Origin: JBBTUF01 sp038063855 | GTDB taxonomy: Bacteria; Patescibacteriota; Minisyncoccia; Ryanbacterales; GWA2-47-10b | Assembly (NCBI GenBank): GCA_038063855.1 | Contig: JBBTUF010000030.1 | Coordinates: 1 to 38,636, forward strand | Direction of reading: 5' to 3' | Length of the DNA stretch: 38,636 nucleotides | Shown here: positions 1 through 8,387 of the stretch, one piece after another | How the letters are laid out: each line of letters opens with the position of its first letter | Position numbering within the stretch: position 1 is the stretch's first letter | Position numbers and translations under genes: made by a program | The notes under the pieces: model-generated | Told to the model about the DNA's origin: nothing | What the model saw: only the letters and a program-made list of their open reading frames with translations | Databases searched by the model: none

Positions 1-65
1 TTGTCAAAATTATGGTCGAAGCGGATTGTAAGGCCGCAGGCGTTTCTCTTAAAAAAGCACATTAA
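1..65 (+). CDS. 3' end of an unidentified protein (partial)
   Basis: An open frame enters from the left edge (codons from base 3) and stops at TAA 63-65. Its last residues read KIMVEADCKAAGVSLKKAH. It overlaps the 3' end of the minus-strand Nudix gene by 17 bases, a tail-to-tail overlap typical of compact genomes. Too little remains to name a family. It could also be a chance open frame, so confidence is low. Confidence 0.35.
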   Translation, partial: VKIMVEADCKAAGVSLKKAH

Positions 66-639
66 AATCCGATCCAAAAGTTTGTTTTAAATAGGGCAGT
101 GATCGGAAGGTGGCAACGATTGATGAGGGCTCCACTATTTCGGAAAGACACATTTTAATCCAGTCGCCGAGGGGGAAAATCTCGGTTTCGATTTCTTCGC
201 TTGCGTCAATCTTTGCCTCTTGAATTTTTTCGCAATTTATCGCGAAGAAAGCATGAAATCGCACGGGTGAACTCCGTGTCGCCATAAAAAGAGGCGGGTC
301 GAGGGTAATCACTTTTTCTGCTTTGTACCCTGTTTCTTCTAAAAGCTCCCGTTCAATGGTCTCGGTAGGATTTTTATCGTTTGCATCTACAGCTCCGGCA
401 GGGAGCTCAAGCACGATTTGATCGCATCCTTGTTTATATTGGCGTACTGCTATCACGCCGCCATCTTTTGTGATGGGTAAAACGATTGACCAGTCTTTCC
501 CCGCAAAAAGAGAAAATTCTTCCTCGCGCCCGGTTGTGGGGTTGAGGAATTGTTGAGAAATAAGTTTTCTCCCATACTTGTTAGCAAGCACTACAGGTTC
601 GCCTGATTTTTTCCACGGTTGAATTTTCTTTTGGGTCAT
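49..639 (-). CDS. Nudix hydrolase, ADP-ribose pyrophosphatase-like
   Basis: This 196-residue protein probably hydrolyses a nucleoside diphosphate linked to another group, such as ADP-ribose or an NDP-sugar, in the cytoplasm. A Nudix box is visible at about residues 80-104 (ELPAGAV, then RELLEETGY). The spacing between the Gly and the RE is one residue longer than the usual G-x5-E-x7-RE, and an Asp lies near the position of the first Glu, so the box is slightly atypical. An upstream segment IVLPITKDGGVIAVRQYKQG fits the ADP-ribose pyrophosphatase group, where an R-Q-Y motif precedes the box. No Shine-Dalgarno is seen. A TATAGA/TAGACT box ends 6 bases before the ATG. The gene converges on the partial gene at the left edge. 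The substrate is not determined by sequence alone. Confidence 0.85.
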   Translation of the reverse strand: MTQKKIQPWKKSGEPVVLANKYGRKLISQQFLNPTTGREEEFSLFAGKDWSIVLPITKDGGVIAVRQYKQGCDQIVLELPAGAVDANDKNPTETIERELLEETGYKAEKVITLDPPLFMATRSSPVRFHAFFAINCEKIQEAKIDASEEIETEIFPLGDWIKMCLSEIVEPSSIVATFRSLPYLKQTFGSDFNVLF

Positions 640-668
640 CTTGTTAGTCTATAGAATGCGAGCATTGT

Positions 669-678
669 NNNNNNNNNN
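669..678. other. Run of 10 undetermined bases
   Basis: Ten N between two minus-strand Nudix genes. The true length is unknown. The gap lies upstream of the first Nudix gene, so its distal promoter region may be missing. Confidence 0.99.
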
Positions 679-723
679 ATTTTGGGATCAGATATTTCTT
701 TTTATGAAAAATTGTTGGCAATA

Positions 724-765
724 AATAAAAAAAACCGCAGTTTCGGGACTGATCCGAAACTGCGG
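724..765 (-). terminator. Rho-independent terminator of the second Nudix gene
   Basis: A perfect 12-bp stem, CCGCAGTTTCGG at 735-746 paired with 754-765 around a 7-base loop. On the minus strand it is followed by a U-tract (the A-run at 724-734). It lies 18 bases beyond the stop of the Nudix gene ending at 784 and points the same way. Confidence 0.85.
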
Positions 766-783
766 CGCGACTGCTGGGGGGCC

Positions 784-1443
784 TTACTTCCAGGCGAGAT
801 GCCCGGTTTTGAGGAGCGCCTTGTATGCGCAAGCAACCGCACTTTCTTCGACGAAGAGGCCGGACTCAAGTACTTTTCGAAAGTCGCGTATTGGCAAAGG
901 AAATACTTTGATTAATTCGTTGTCAGCGTGAGATGTAGTACTTTGGTTCACAAGATTTTCCGCGAGCCACATATGTGCTCGCAATCCATTCGAATCTGAA
1001 GAAGCTCCGCGATATTTTCCTGTTTCGATCATGATGTGTCCGAGGTAGGACCAGCTATTACCACCGTAGCCAGTCTCGCGGAGATAAACATCTTTCGTTT
1101 TTTGGAGGATTGTCTCCAAAGACGCATCCTCGGCGATTTTACCGATACCGCCAGGGGGTAGTTCCCATGATCCTCGGTTAACTCCGGGTTTCCACTGGAT
1201 GAGCGTGAGGACTTCTTCTGAGCCGTTAGTGATGCCGAATGTTACGGACCAACCGAAATGACGAATTACATTCCAATAATCGTGAGGCTCGCCATTGATA
1301 TTCCTCGTTTCTTTGATTATCTCACCAAAGAAAGGAATAGAAATATATGGCTCTCTTGAGATAGTCGGCCATCCCGTACCCAGTGCTGCCATTTTCTTTC
1401 GCGCTTCTTCTACGTAGTCAGTAGCAATGCTTGGCTCATTCAT
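784..1443 (-). CDS. Nudix-fold hydrolase with a degenerate Nudix box
   Basis: This 219-residue protein has a Nudix-type core: IQWKPG, then WELPPGGIG, then a helix ending LRETGY at about residues 121-127. The canonical RExxEE catalytic helix is poorly kept (DVYLRETG, with a longer helix before it), so metal binding and activity may differ from true Nudix enzymes. The start is set by a strong ribosome binding site: AAGGAGG (complement of 1450-1456) sits 6 bases before the ATG at 1443. An in-frame ATG at 1461 would place this site inside the gene. Such a site is unusual in this window. The gene has its own terminator, is divergent from the sugar-epimerase gene, and a TTGACA (complement of 1503-1508) lies upstream without a clear -10. 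Substrate unknown. Confidence 0.75.
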   Translation of the reverse strand: MNEPSIATDYVEEARKKMAALGTGWPTISREPYISIPFFGEIIKETRNINGEPHDYWNVIRHFGWSVTFGITNGSEEVLTLIQWKPGVNRGSWELPPGGIGKIAEDASLETILQKTKDVYLRETGYGGNSWSYLGHIMIETGKYRGASSDSNGLRAHMWLAENLVNQSTTSHADNELIKVFPLPIRDFRKVLESGLFVEESAVACAYKALLKTGHLAWK

Positions 1444-1551
1444 TTGTCGCCTCCTTAGCAAAGAGCAGATTTGTGGTTATCCGTATCATATAAATAATCT
1501 AATGTCAATATCGACGATAACAAAAAACGGTGGTATTTTAAAATATAATTC

Positions 1552-2493
1552 ATGAATCTCAAAGACAAAAAAATTCTCATCACAGGCGGAGCCGGATTTC
1601 TCGGCTCTTTCGTGGTTGAGAAACTTCTCGAGCGAGGAGTAAAAAAAGAAAATATTACTATCCCGCGATCAAAGGATTTTGATTTGCGTCGGCAAGACGT
1701 CGCGACAAAAATTACCCAAGGTCAAAATATTGTTATACATCTCGCGGCAAATGTTGGCGGCATTGGGTATAACCGCGAAAAAGCAGGGGAGCTTTTTTAT
1801 GACAATATGATGATGGGTGTAAATACACTTCACGCGGCGTATGAGGCAGGTGCGGAAAAGTTTGTTGCCGTGGGTACTGTGTGTAGTTATCCAAAGTTTA
1901 CGCCAGTGCCGTTTCGTGAAGAAGATTTTTGGATAGGGTACCCTGAGGAAACGAATGCTCCGTATGGGCTTGCAAAAAAAATGCTCGCAGTACAGGCGCT
2001 CGCGTATAATACTCAATATGGTTTTAATGCTGTTAATTTATTGCCGGTGAATCTTTACGGCCCTCGAGATAATTTTGATCCAGGTTCATCTCATGTGATT
2101 CCGGCACTCATTCGAAAAGTTATTGAAGCGCGTAATGTCGGTAAAGATTTTATTGATGTATGGGGGACTGGTTCTGCAACTCGTGAATTTTTATATGTAG
2201 AAGATGCGGCGGAAGGTATTGTGAAAGCGCTCGAACGATACGATAAGCCCGATCCGGTGAATCTCGGCTCGGGCATGGAGATCTCTATTAAAGATCTGGT
2301 TGAAAAAATTTCCTTGCTGTGTAATTTTAAGGGTACAATTCGATGGGATTCATCAAAGCCCGATGGCCAGCCGCGTCGCATGCTTGACGTGTCACGCGCC
2401 ATACGTGAATTTAATTTCCACGCACATACAAGTTTTGATGAGGGTCTCAGGAAAACTATCGCATGGTACGAACAAAATATTCATGCAGCATAA
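1552..2493 (+). CDS. GDP-L-fucose synthase-like NAD(P)-dependent epimerase/reductase
   Basis: Extended short-chain dehydrogenase of 313 residues, close to the usual length of GDP-fucose synthases. The N-terminal Rossmann motif is GGAGFLG (residues 12-18). LAANVGGIGYN, the Ser of TVCSYP, and the Y-x3-K pair in YGLAKK form the catalytic set. NLYGPRDNFDP and SSHVIPALIRK are typical of the family. Members epimerise and reduce a GDP-4-keto-6-deoxyhexose, and ColC-type relatives act on the 3,6-dideoxy version. No GDP-mannose 4,6-dehydratase is in the window, so the substrate must come from elsewhere or be different. It is the first gene of the plus-strand polysaccharide cluster, and its stop overlaps the next start by 11 bases. 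TATAAT-like sequence sits immediately before the ATG and no Shine-Dalgarno is seen. Confidence 0.85.
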   Translation: MNLKDKKILITGGAGFLGSFVVEKLLERGVKKENITIPRSKDFDLRRQDVATKITQGQNIVIHLAANVGGIGYNREKAGELFYDNMMMGVNTLHAAYEAGAEKFVAVGTVCSYPKFTPVPFREEDFWIGYPEETNAPYGLAKKMLAVQALAYNTQYGFNAVNLLPVNLYGPRDNFDPGSSHVIPALIRKVIEARNVGKDFIDVWGTGSATREFLYVEDAAEGIVKALERYDKPDPVNLGSGMEISIKDLVEKISLLCNFKGTIRWDSSKPDGQPRRMLDVSRAIREFNFHAHTSFDEGLRKTIAWYEQNIHAA

Positions 2494-2983
2494 TCCAAAA
2501 ATAATTTCCTACGCGAGAGCACAGCAAATTGCAAAACGTCTTCATAAAGAAGGGAAAAAAATTGTTTTCAAAACAGGGTGCTTTGATGTGGTGCACATCG
2601 GTCATATACGCGCACTCGAATATTGTAAGGGGCTCGGAGACGTATTCATACTTGCCATTGGGAGTGACAAAACACTGCACGCGCTCAAAGGCCCTGATCG
2701 CCCCATCTTCCCCGAAGAGTTACGGGCAGAGGTAATAGCGGCGCTCGCGTGTGTGGATTATGTCTTAATACTCAAAGAGCCACTTCGTGGTAGAATTGAT
2801 CATGAAAAAATTATTTCTTTAATTCGCCCACATTATTATATGTTGCCGCCGGACGATAAAGCGCTTCAAGTAAAACGAATAATGGCAAAGAAATATGGCG
2901 TTACCATTAAATTGAAACCCGAGACAAAAGGAAAATACATTTCTACATCCCAGCTTATTAGTCGAATACTCGCAATTGGTTAA
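2483..2983 (+). CDS. HldE/RfaE-type nucleotidyltransferase
   Basis: This 166-residue protein is a cytidylyltransferase-superfamily enzyme that transfers a nucleotide to a sugar or polyol phosphate. FKTGCFDVVHIGHIRALEYC (about residues 29-48) has the HxGH motif (HIGH) that binds the nucleotide phosphates. STSQLISRI near the C-terminus resembles the S-T-S-x-x-I signature of this family. It matches the adenylyltransferase half of HldE, which makes ADP-glycero-manno-heptose, but no kinase half or heptose isomerase is present here, so the substrate is open. The ATG at 2483 gives the domain its usual N-terminus and overlaps the previous stop; the frame stays open upstream inside that gene but is not needed. 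It sits in a cluster of sugar-nucleotide and glycosyltransferase genes. Confidence 0.85.
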   Translation: MQHNPKIISYARAQQIAKRLHKEGKKIVFKTGCFDVVHIGHIRALEYCKGLGDVFILAIGSDKTLHALKGPDRPIFPEELRAEVIAALACVDYVLILKEPLRGRIDHEKIISLIRPHYYMLPPDDKALQVKRIMAKKYGVTIKLKPETKGKYISTSQLISRILAIG

Positions 2984-2991
2984 TAGTTAAT

Positions 2992-4398
2992 ATGAAAAAA
3001 GAAGAACTCGTAAAACATCTCGATAATGCCGCGATAGAGCGCGATGCATGGATTCGGCGTAATTGGTATTATCATGACGCACTTAAAAAGTTGATTTGTT
3101 TTCTGATCCCTACAAATATACAGGTGCTCGAAGTGGGGTCAGCAACAGGAGAGCTTTTGCATGCCGCTCAACCTTCGCATGGAGTAGGTATAGACATAAG
3201 CCCTAAAATGGTCGAGATTGCAAAAAATAAATACAAAAACATCGAGTGGCATGTTGACGATATTGAAAACCTTGCTCTGAGAGAACGCTTCGACGCTATA
3301 ATCATGTCGGATGTTGTTGGGAGTCTTGATGACGTTGTAAGTGCTTTTGCCAACTTAAATAAAGTAAGTCACGAGTCAACAAAAGTTGTAATTACATTTT
3401 ACAACTATCTATGGGAACCGATTTTGCGTCTTGCTGAATTTTTGCACTTCAAGCGCAAACAGCCGCTCCAAAATTGGCTCTCGCCGAAAGATGTTGAAAG
3501 CATGTTGCAGCTTACAGGTTTTGAAGTTATTAAGAGTGGGAATAGAATGATTCTCCCGGTTTATATGCCTCTTATTTCAAATTTTTTAAATCGGTATGTC
3601 GGGAATTTACCCTTAGTGCGGAAGCTTGGTGTCATACAGTATGTAGTTGCCCGCCCAATACCAAAGGAAAAGCGAGATTTTTCAGTAAGCATTGTTTTGC
3701 CATGCCGAAATGAAAAAGGAAATATCGAAAATGCTGTGAAAAGAATACCTCAGTTCGGAACATATACTGAACTTATTTTTGTGGAGAAGGGTTCCATGGA
3801 TGGCACGTATGAAGAGATTGCACGAGTTGCTAATGAATATGCTGGTAAGAAAAATATTAAATATTTTCAAGCGAAGATTGATTCGAAGGGAGACAAGGTG
3901 CGAGAAGCTTTTGAAAGAGCGGCTGGAGATATTTTAATGATCCTTGACTCTGATCTTACAATGCCGCCCGAAGATTTGCCTAAGTTTTATAATGCGATTG
4001 CATCAGGGCGTGGAGAGTTTATTAATGGTTCACGTCTTGTGTACCAACTTGAAAACGATTCAATGCGAATTATTAATATTTTTGGCAATAAGTTTTTTAG
4101 TGTCGTATTTAGTTGGTTGTTGGGCCAGCGATTAAAGGATACGTTGTGCGGAACAAAAGTTTTGTTCAAAAAAGATTATGAAATGATTGCGCAGGGAAGA
4201 AAATACTTTGGCGATTTTGATCCATTTGGCGATTTTGATTTGCTTTTTGGTGCAGCAAAACTTAATCTTAAGATTGTAGAGATGCCGATTCGATATCGGG
4301 CGCGAACATATGGTAGTACAAATATTCAACGTTGGCGTCATGGTTGGTTGCTTATCAAAATGGTTTTTCTCGCAATGAGGAAGATTAAATTTGTATAA
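2992..4398 (+). CDS. Fused SAM methyltransferase - family 2 glycosyltransferase
   Basis: This 468-residue protein joins two enzymes. Residues ~30-215 are a class I SAM-dependent methyltransferase, with motif I VLEVGSATGEL at about 45-55 and an acidic motif near VDDIENL. Residues ~225-468 are a GT2 glycosyltransferase of the DPM1/GtrB group, with SIVLPCRNE at about 230 and DSDLTMPPEDL at about 319 as the nucleotide-sugar and metal site. There is no obvious C-terminal membrane anchor, only a weakly hydrophobic tail, so the GT half is probably peripheral. It may methylate and transfer sugars to a polyprenyl-linked glycan. The start follows the previous stop by 8 bases with no Shine-Dalgarno. Confidence 0.85.
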   Translation: MKKEELVKHLDNAAIERDAWIRRNWYYHDALKKLICFLIPTNIQVLEVGSATGELLHAAQPSHGVGIDISPKMVEIAKNKYKNIEWHVDDIENLALRERFDAIIMSDVVGSLDDVVSAFANLNKVSHESTKVVITFYNYLWEPILRLAEFLHFKRKQPLQNWLSPKDVESMLQLTGFEVIKSGNRMILPVYMPLISNFLNRYVGNLPLVRKLGVIQYVVARPIPKEKRDFSVSIVLPCRNEKGNIENAVKRIPQFGTYTELIFVEKGSMDGTYEEIARVANEYAGKKNIKYFQAKIDSKGDKVREAFERAAGDILMILDSDLTMPPEDLPKFYNAIASGRGEFINGSRLVYQLENDSMRIINIFGNKFFSVVFSWLLGQRLKDTLCGTKVLFKKDYEMIAQGRKYFGDFDPFGDFDLLFGAAKLNLKIVEMPIRYRARTYGSTNIQRWRHGWLLIKMVFLAMRKIKFV

Positions 4399-4400
4399 TT

Positions 4401-5168
4401 ATGAGTAATCAAAAACAACAAACATCGACGAGGCAAACACGCGAAGCGCAACACTTTGATCAGCTCGCCGATTCGACGGGTGAAATTTGGTGGGGCTCGG
4501 TAACGCCTGCCGGTATCAGACGGCTCGAACGTCGCGTGGTATATGTGCAGGACGCACTCGCACAATTTCACAATCCCACAGTTTTAGAGCTTGGTTGTGG
4601 TACGGGGGCATTCACGAAACCTCTTCTTCAAACAATACCGCAGTTACGATTGACGGGCGTTGATGTTTCGCCGAAGACTATAGAGGTCATCAGAAAGTAT
4701 TTTCAAGAAAACCTGCAGGCGCGTTTTGAGGTGGGTGATGTGTCTGCCACGATGTTTGCTGATAATACATTCGATGCAGTTATTGGGAATTCAGTATTAC
4801 ATCACGTGCCCTTGAAAGAAACACTCCATGAGTCTTTACGTATTTTAAAACCTGGAGGGGTGTTGTGGTTCTCAGAGCCAAATATGTTCAATCCACAAAT
4901 CGCAGTCGAAAAAAATGTCCGGTTCGTTGGTAAATGGCTTCAAAATTCAGAAGATGAAACAGCTTTTTTCCGTTGGCCTCTCGCGCGTCTCTTGCGTGGT
5001 ATCGGGTTTCAAGATATATCGGTTCAGCCATTTGATTTTGTGCATCCCGGGATACCTAAGCAGTTTGTGAAAGCGGCGGAGTCTATAAATAAGGTATTCG
5101 AACATGCCCCACTCGTGCGTGAAATTGCCGGCTCTTTGAAGGTATTTGCTCGCAAGGCGATTGTCTAA
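4401..5168 (+). CDS. Class I SAM-dependent methyltransferase
   Basis: A 255-residue methyltransferase with the full Rossmann set: motif I VLELGCGTGAF at about residues 61-71, VDVSPKTIEV (motif II acidic residue), a VGDVSA segment and the post-I motif FDAVIGNSVLHH, then LRILKPGGVLWFSEPN. This is the Methyltransf_11/25 type that methylates small molecules, sugars or lipids. Two bases separate it from the preceding fusion gene, so the two are likely co-transcribed. Its 3' end overlaps by 4 bases the convergent FkbM-type gene. The acceptor is probably a sugar of the surface glycan, inferred from context only. Confidence 0.85.
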   Translation: MSNQKQQTSTRQTREAQHFDQLADSTGEIWWGSVTPAGIRRLERRVVYVQDALAQFHNPTVLELGCGTGAFTKPLLQTIPQLRLTGVDVSPKTIEVIRKYFQENLQARFEVGDVSATMFADNTFDAVIGNSVLHHVPLKETLHESLRILKPGGVLWFSEPNMFNPQIAVEKNVRFVGKWLQNSEDETAFFRWPLARLLRGIGFQDISVQPFDFVHPGIPKQFVKAAESINKVFEHAPLVREIAGSLKVFARKAIV

Positions 5169-6016
5169 TTACGCCTCAGTAAAAGATTGGCATATCCATG
5201 TGTGCCGCAAAGAGTCATAAGTTCTTCTGGTGATGATTTTATAATTGCGTTTGTTTTTTCATCGATGTATGCCAAGAAGAACCCATGTTGTTGTAGAGCC
5301 CGCAGAAATTCTTGAGGCGATGATCCACTTTGTGTAAGTCCTTCTGGCCAAAATTCGCTCATAATTATTATTTCTGGGTTATCGTTTAAAACTCGTTTCA
5401 TTCCTTTAAGCGCCAAAAACTCCGCTCCCTGGATATCCATTTTAATAAAATTAATTCGATCGCCGGGCTTAAAGAAGTCATCCAATGATGTTGTATTGAT
5501 TTCTCTTTTATTTCTATTTGCGCCCGTATTATAAATACGATGATCGCCGCTATTTTCTTCGGATATATATATTTGGGTTGTGCCCGATATGTCGGAAACT
5601 GCCCAGGGTAATGCTTGAATTTGTGTGTACTTGTTTGCTCTTATATTTTTTTCTAGAAAATGGAAGTTTTCTTCTTCTGGCTCAAAGGCGATAACTTTGC
5701 CGTGGTTGCCTACAAGCCGCGCGGCGCGTATCGTGTAATAACCTAAATTTGCTCCAATGTCGACTACTGTCCAGCCTTTTTGAATAATATTATTAAAAAT
5801 ATAACTCTCGCCCTTTTCGAGTGCTTTGTGTTTTAGTAAAAATAAAGCCAAAAGTCTGTCTGGTTTTTGTGCGGAAAAAACTTGTCCATCAATAATGATT
5901 TTTTGTGGAGGGAAAACTCCACCAAGCTTATTAATGAATCTTGCGAGTTTTAGTACGAGAGGGTAACGTAGTATACTAAACAGTAGTACGCGAGCATATT
6001 TTAAAAGAGTTTTCAT
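5165..6016 (-). CDS. FkbM-family methyltransferase
   Basis: This 283-residue protein has the FkbM-family signature: WTVVDIGANLGYYTIRAARL (SAM-binding motif I), VIAFEPEEENF, NTTSLDDFF and INFIKMDIQGAEFLALKGM. Family members O-methylate sugars or polyketides, and here the likely targets are surface-glycan residues. I chose the ATG at 6016. The frame stays open to ATG 6067 and TTG 6079, but that stretch contains a strong plus-strand promoter for the divergent gene, and the longer N-terminus is not conserved-looking. The N-terminus after the chosen start is hydrophobic (LLKYARVLLFSILRYPLVL), which may hold the protein at the membrane. It is the only minus-strand gene within the plus-strand cluster between 1552 and 14759. 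Confidence 0.85.
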   Translation of the reverse strand: MKTLLKYARVLLFSILRYPLVLKLARFINKLGGVFPPQKIIIDGQVFSAQKPDRLLALFLLKHKALEKGESYIFNNIIQKGWTVVDIGANLGYYTIRAARLVGNHGKVIAFEPEEENFHFLEKNIRANKYTQIQALPWAVSDISGTTQIYISEENSGDHRIYNTGANRNKREINTTSLDDFFKPGDRINFIKMDIQGAEFLALKGMKRVLNDNPEIIIMSEFWPEGLTQSGSSPQEFLRALQQHGFFLAYIDEKTNAIIKSSPEELMTLCGTHGYANLLLRRN

Positions 6017-6017
6017 G

Positions 6018-6046
6018 TTGACAGTTATGCGAGAGGCTTTTATTAT
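6018..6046 (+). promoter_or_regulatory. Sigma70-type promoter for the GT39-like gene
   Basis: TTGACA (6018-6023), 17-base spacer, TATTAT (6041-6046). Predicted start of transcription is near 6053, 27 bases before the ATG at 6080. A second -10-like box, TACAAT (6068-6073), would place another start exactly at the ATG. It lies in the divergent region with the FkbM gene. Confidence 0.6.
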
Positions 6047-6079
6047 TCCTATACTATATGATGCCATTACAATAGACAA

Positions 6080-7471
6080 ATGAAAAAGTATTTTAGTTCT
6101 TTTCTACAGCTAATTGCTCAAGAGAGGGCGCTATTTTTTTTCGTTTTAAGCATAAAAATATTATTTTTAATTGGTTTTTTAGTTTTGTTTGGAGCGAGTC
6201 GCTTGGAATGGGCAGATTCTCAGACCTATAATGAGCTAGGTATAAATGTTTTTCGAGGTCTTGGGTATGGACATATGCAAATTGATTCGTTGCGACTTGT
6301 GCCCGATTTACAGTTTCCGCCATTATATCCTATTATTCTTGCTTTTTTTCATTTATATTTTCCGCATGGTTTTGTTGTGCTTAGCATAGTGCAAGCAATT
6401 ATTGCTGCTTTTAGTACGGTATTGATATATCGAATAGGCAAGGAAATAATGACCAATGATGCGGCCGTGGCTACAGCATTATTATTTTCTTTTGAGCCGC
6501 TGACTGCGTTGACGCATATATTGATGATGCCCGAAACCTTTTTTGTTTTTCTCCTTTTAGTAAGTATTTATTTTTTTATAAAACTCATTGATTCTTATTC
6601 GGCGCGTGAGGTATTTATCTCCGCTGGGAGTTTAGGCGTGGCACTCTATGTAAAACCAGTTGCTTTGTATCTCGCGGTATTGTTTGTTTTGCTTCTTGCT
6701 ACGCGTCATTTATGGGGCGCCGCTATTTTATACGCGGTGCTCGTTGGCGTTTTGTTATGTCCTTGGGTTCTTCGAAATGGTTACATGGGAGGTTCTTATG
6801 TGTTCAGTACTCATAGTACTAACGCAGTTTGTGGATACTTTGTATTCTCGGTTTTTGCAACGGAATATCACACAGATCCAAGTAATATGGATGCGGCGTT
6901 GTTGCCATCTTCCTTTAAATCTACGCTGACCGAGTGTCACGGCATACTTTCTGGAGTTATGATAACCGCATTTCGCTATCCCATCAGTTTTATTAAAACG
7001 ATCGTTTTAAGTTCTGTCGCATTCTTAAGTAACGAGGGATATGCGATTTTTTTTCAGGACCAACTCAATACTATTAAGCGCCACAATAATTATCTAACGC
7101 CGACAGTATTTGTAATGCACGATTGGCAATCAAAAATTGTCGGGGCAATATCAGCGATCAATCCATTGCAGCTGATTATTATTCTGTTGGGTAAATTATT
7201 CTGGGCTTGTATTATCGCATTGAGTTTTGTTGGCGGATTGGATTTGTTGAGGCGAAGAAAAATAACTCACGGAGCAGTTTTTTTGGTCGTCATTGTATAT
7301 TTTATTGCCGCAGCTGTTTTGGGTGTCGGGTATGCTGCGGGCGCACGGCTACGGATACCGATTCATCCATTTCTCTTTATCCTTGCAGGATGCGGTATCG
7401 CCTCGCTCCGTAGTGAGTCACGGTATGTATGGCAGAGAGGGAATGTATCATTGAAAGCGTTAAAGCATTGA
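6080..7471 (+). CDS. GT39/ArnT-like polytopic membrane glycosyltransferase
   Basis: This 463-residue integral membrane protein has about ten hydrophobic segments. The first long segment (about residues 15-40) is followed by an extracytoplasmic loop with an acidic residue, EWADSQTYNELG, and then LQFPPLYPIILAFF. This layout is typical of the dolichyl-phosphate-mannose-protein mannosyltransferase/ArnT superfamily (PMT_2), where that Asp is catalytic. It would transfer a sugar from a polyprenyl-phosphate donor to a glycan, lipid or protein on the outer face. GtrB-like GT2 enzymes in the same cluster could make that donor. It has its own promoter, divergent from the FkbM gene. Its stop codon lies inside the -35 box of the following rfbF promoter. 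Confidence 0.75.
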   Translation: MKKYFSSFLQLIAQERALFFFVLSIKILFLIGFLVLFGASRLEWADSQTYNELGINVFRGLGYGHMQIDSLRLVPDLQFPPLYPIILAFFHLYFPHGFVVLSIVQAIIAAFSTVLIYRIGKEIMTNDAAVATALLFSFEPLTALTHILMMPETFFVFLLLVSIYFFIKLIDSYSAREVFISAGSLGVALYVKPVALYLAVLFVLLLATRHLWGAAILYAVLVGVLLCPWVLRNGYMGGSYVFSTHSTNAVCGYFVFSVFATEYHTDPSNMDAALLPSSFKSTLTECHGILSGVMITAFRYPISFIKTIVLSSVAFLSNEGYAIFFQDQLNTIKRHNNYLTPTVFVMHDWQSKIVGAISAINPLQLIIILLGKLFWACIIALSFVGGLDLLRRRKITHGAVFLVVIVYFIAAAVLGVGYAAGARLRIPIHPFLFILAGCGIASLRSESRYVWQRGNVSLKALKH

Positions 7472-7496
7472 CGTCTATCTCAACCCACGTTAGGAT
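7468..7496 (+). promoter_or_regulatory. Promoter for rfbF, predicted leaderless
   Basis: TTGACG (7468-7473), exactly 17 bases, TAGGAT (7491-7496). The predicted transcription start falls at about 7503-7504, on the ATG of rfbF. The -35 overlaps the stop codon of the preceding gene (TGA 7469-7471). Confidence 0.5.
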
Positions 7497-7503
7497 TGTC
7501 TCT

Positions 7504-8226
7504 ATGAAAGTAGTCATTTTGTGTGGCGGACGAGGTACTCGTCTTGCAGAAGAAACCGTGTATAAGCCAAAACCTCTTGTCATGGTCGGCGATAGGCCAA
7601 TCTTATGGCATATTATGAAATTATATTCTTTTTATGGGTATAATGATTTTGTTTTATGTCTTGGCTATAAAGGCAATATGATAAAGGATTATTTTATGGA
7701 CAAGAAAAATCGCGAAGAAAATTGGAATATTATATTTACTGATACCGGTATTGAAAGTGGAACGGAAAATCGACTTTTGCAGATTCGACCTCACATTCAA
7801 AACGAAAATAATTTTTGTTTGACGTATGGTGACGGAGTAGCAGATGTTAATATAGGTGCACTTATAGCGCAACATAACTCATGTAGCAAAATGGTGACAG
7901 TGACTGGCGTAAAACCTCCTAATCCATTTGGAGTGCTCGAAATAGATAATGGCCTTGTTAAAACATTCGCTGAAAAGCCAAAATCAAGTGACTGGACGAA
8001 TGGAGGATTTTTTGTAATGTCTTCAAAGACTTTTGACCTTTTATCGATTGACCCTTCGGCGATGCTCGAATTCCATATTTTGCCTAAACTTGCTCATGCG
8101 GGCGAAGTGGCACTGTATGCTCATAATGACTTTTGGCATTGTATCGATACATTGAAGCACCTCGAAGGTCTTAACGCATTGTATAAGAAAAATGAACGCC
8201 CATGGATGGTGTGGGAAAAAAGTTAA
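7504..8226 (+). CDS. rfbF: Glucose-1-phosphate cytidylyltransferase
   Basis: RfbF makes CDP-glucose from CTP and glucose-1-phosphate, the entry step to CDP-6-deoxy and 3,6-dideoxy sugars. The 240-residue protein starts with the nucleotide-binding motif VVILCGGRGTRLAEET and KPKPLVMVGDRPILWH, and has TYGDGVADV (metal-binding Asp) and VTGVKPPNPFGVLEI. It is slightly shorter than typical RfbF (about 257 residues). I chose ATG 7504, because the frame stays open upstream to 7429 but only inside the previous gene and without homology. The matching dehydratase gene rfbG lies about 1 kb downstream, with an unrelated Nudix gene between them. Confidence 0.92.
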   Translation: MKVVILCGGRGTRLAEETVYKPKPLVMVGDRPILWHIMKLYSFYGYNDFVLCLGYKGNMIKDYFMDKKNREENWNIIFTDTGIESGTENRLLQIRPHIQNENNFCLTYGDGVADVNIGALIAQHNSCSKMVTVTGVKPPNPFGVLEIDNGLVKTFAEKPKSSDWTNGGFFVMSSKTFDLLSIDPSAMLEFHILPKLAHAGEVALYAHNDFWHCIDTLKHLEGLNALYKKNERPWMVWEKS

Positions 8227-8307
8227 GCTACTTTTTTGTGTATTTCTTGTGAGGCTTCAGCTTGTCACTAGGATTTTTTTAATTTAATATTTCGTCTGCA
8301 TTGCCCA

Positions 8308-8336
8308 TTGCGTTCACTTTAATTTTATGGTATAAG
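8308..8336 (+). promoter_or_regulatory. Extended -10 promoter for the third Nudix gene
   Basis: TGGTATAAG (8328-8336) is an extended -10 element. TTGCGT (8308-8313) lies 17 bases upstream of the TATAAG as a weak -35. The predicted leader of about 45 bases holds a small hairpin, CTCGG/CCGAG (8355-8369), and a GAAGAGG ribosome binding site. Confidence 0.45.
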
Positions 8337-8387
8337 AGTTCTAGATTTCGTTGACTCGGGGATGCCGAGAGAAAGAAGAGGCGAGTG

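Noticed and set aside
1544..1549. TATAAT as promoter of the gene at 1552
   Set aside because: It would start transcription just after the ATG, and no -35 lies 17 bases upstream. A weaker TCGACG (1511) and TATTTT (1534) pair is possible but not convincing.
8385..8387. GTG as start of the third Nudix gene
   Set aside because: The next codon is ATG and has better spacing from GAAGAGG.
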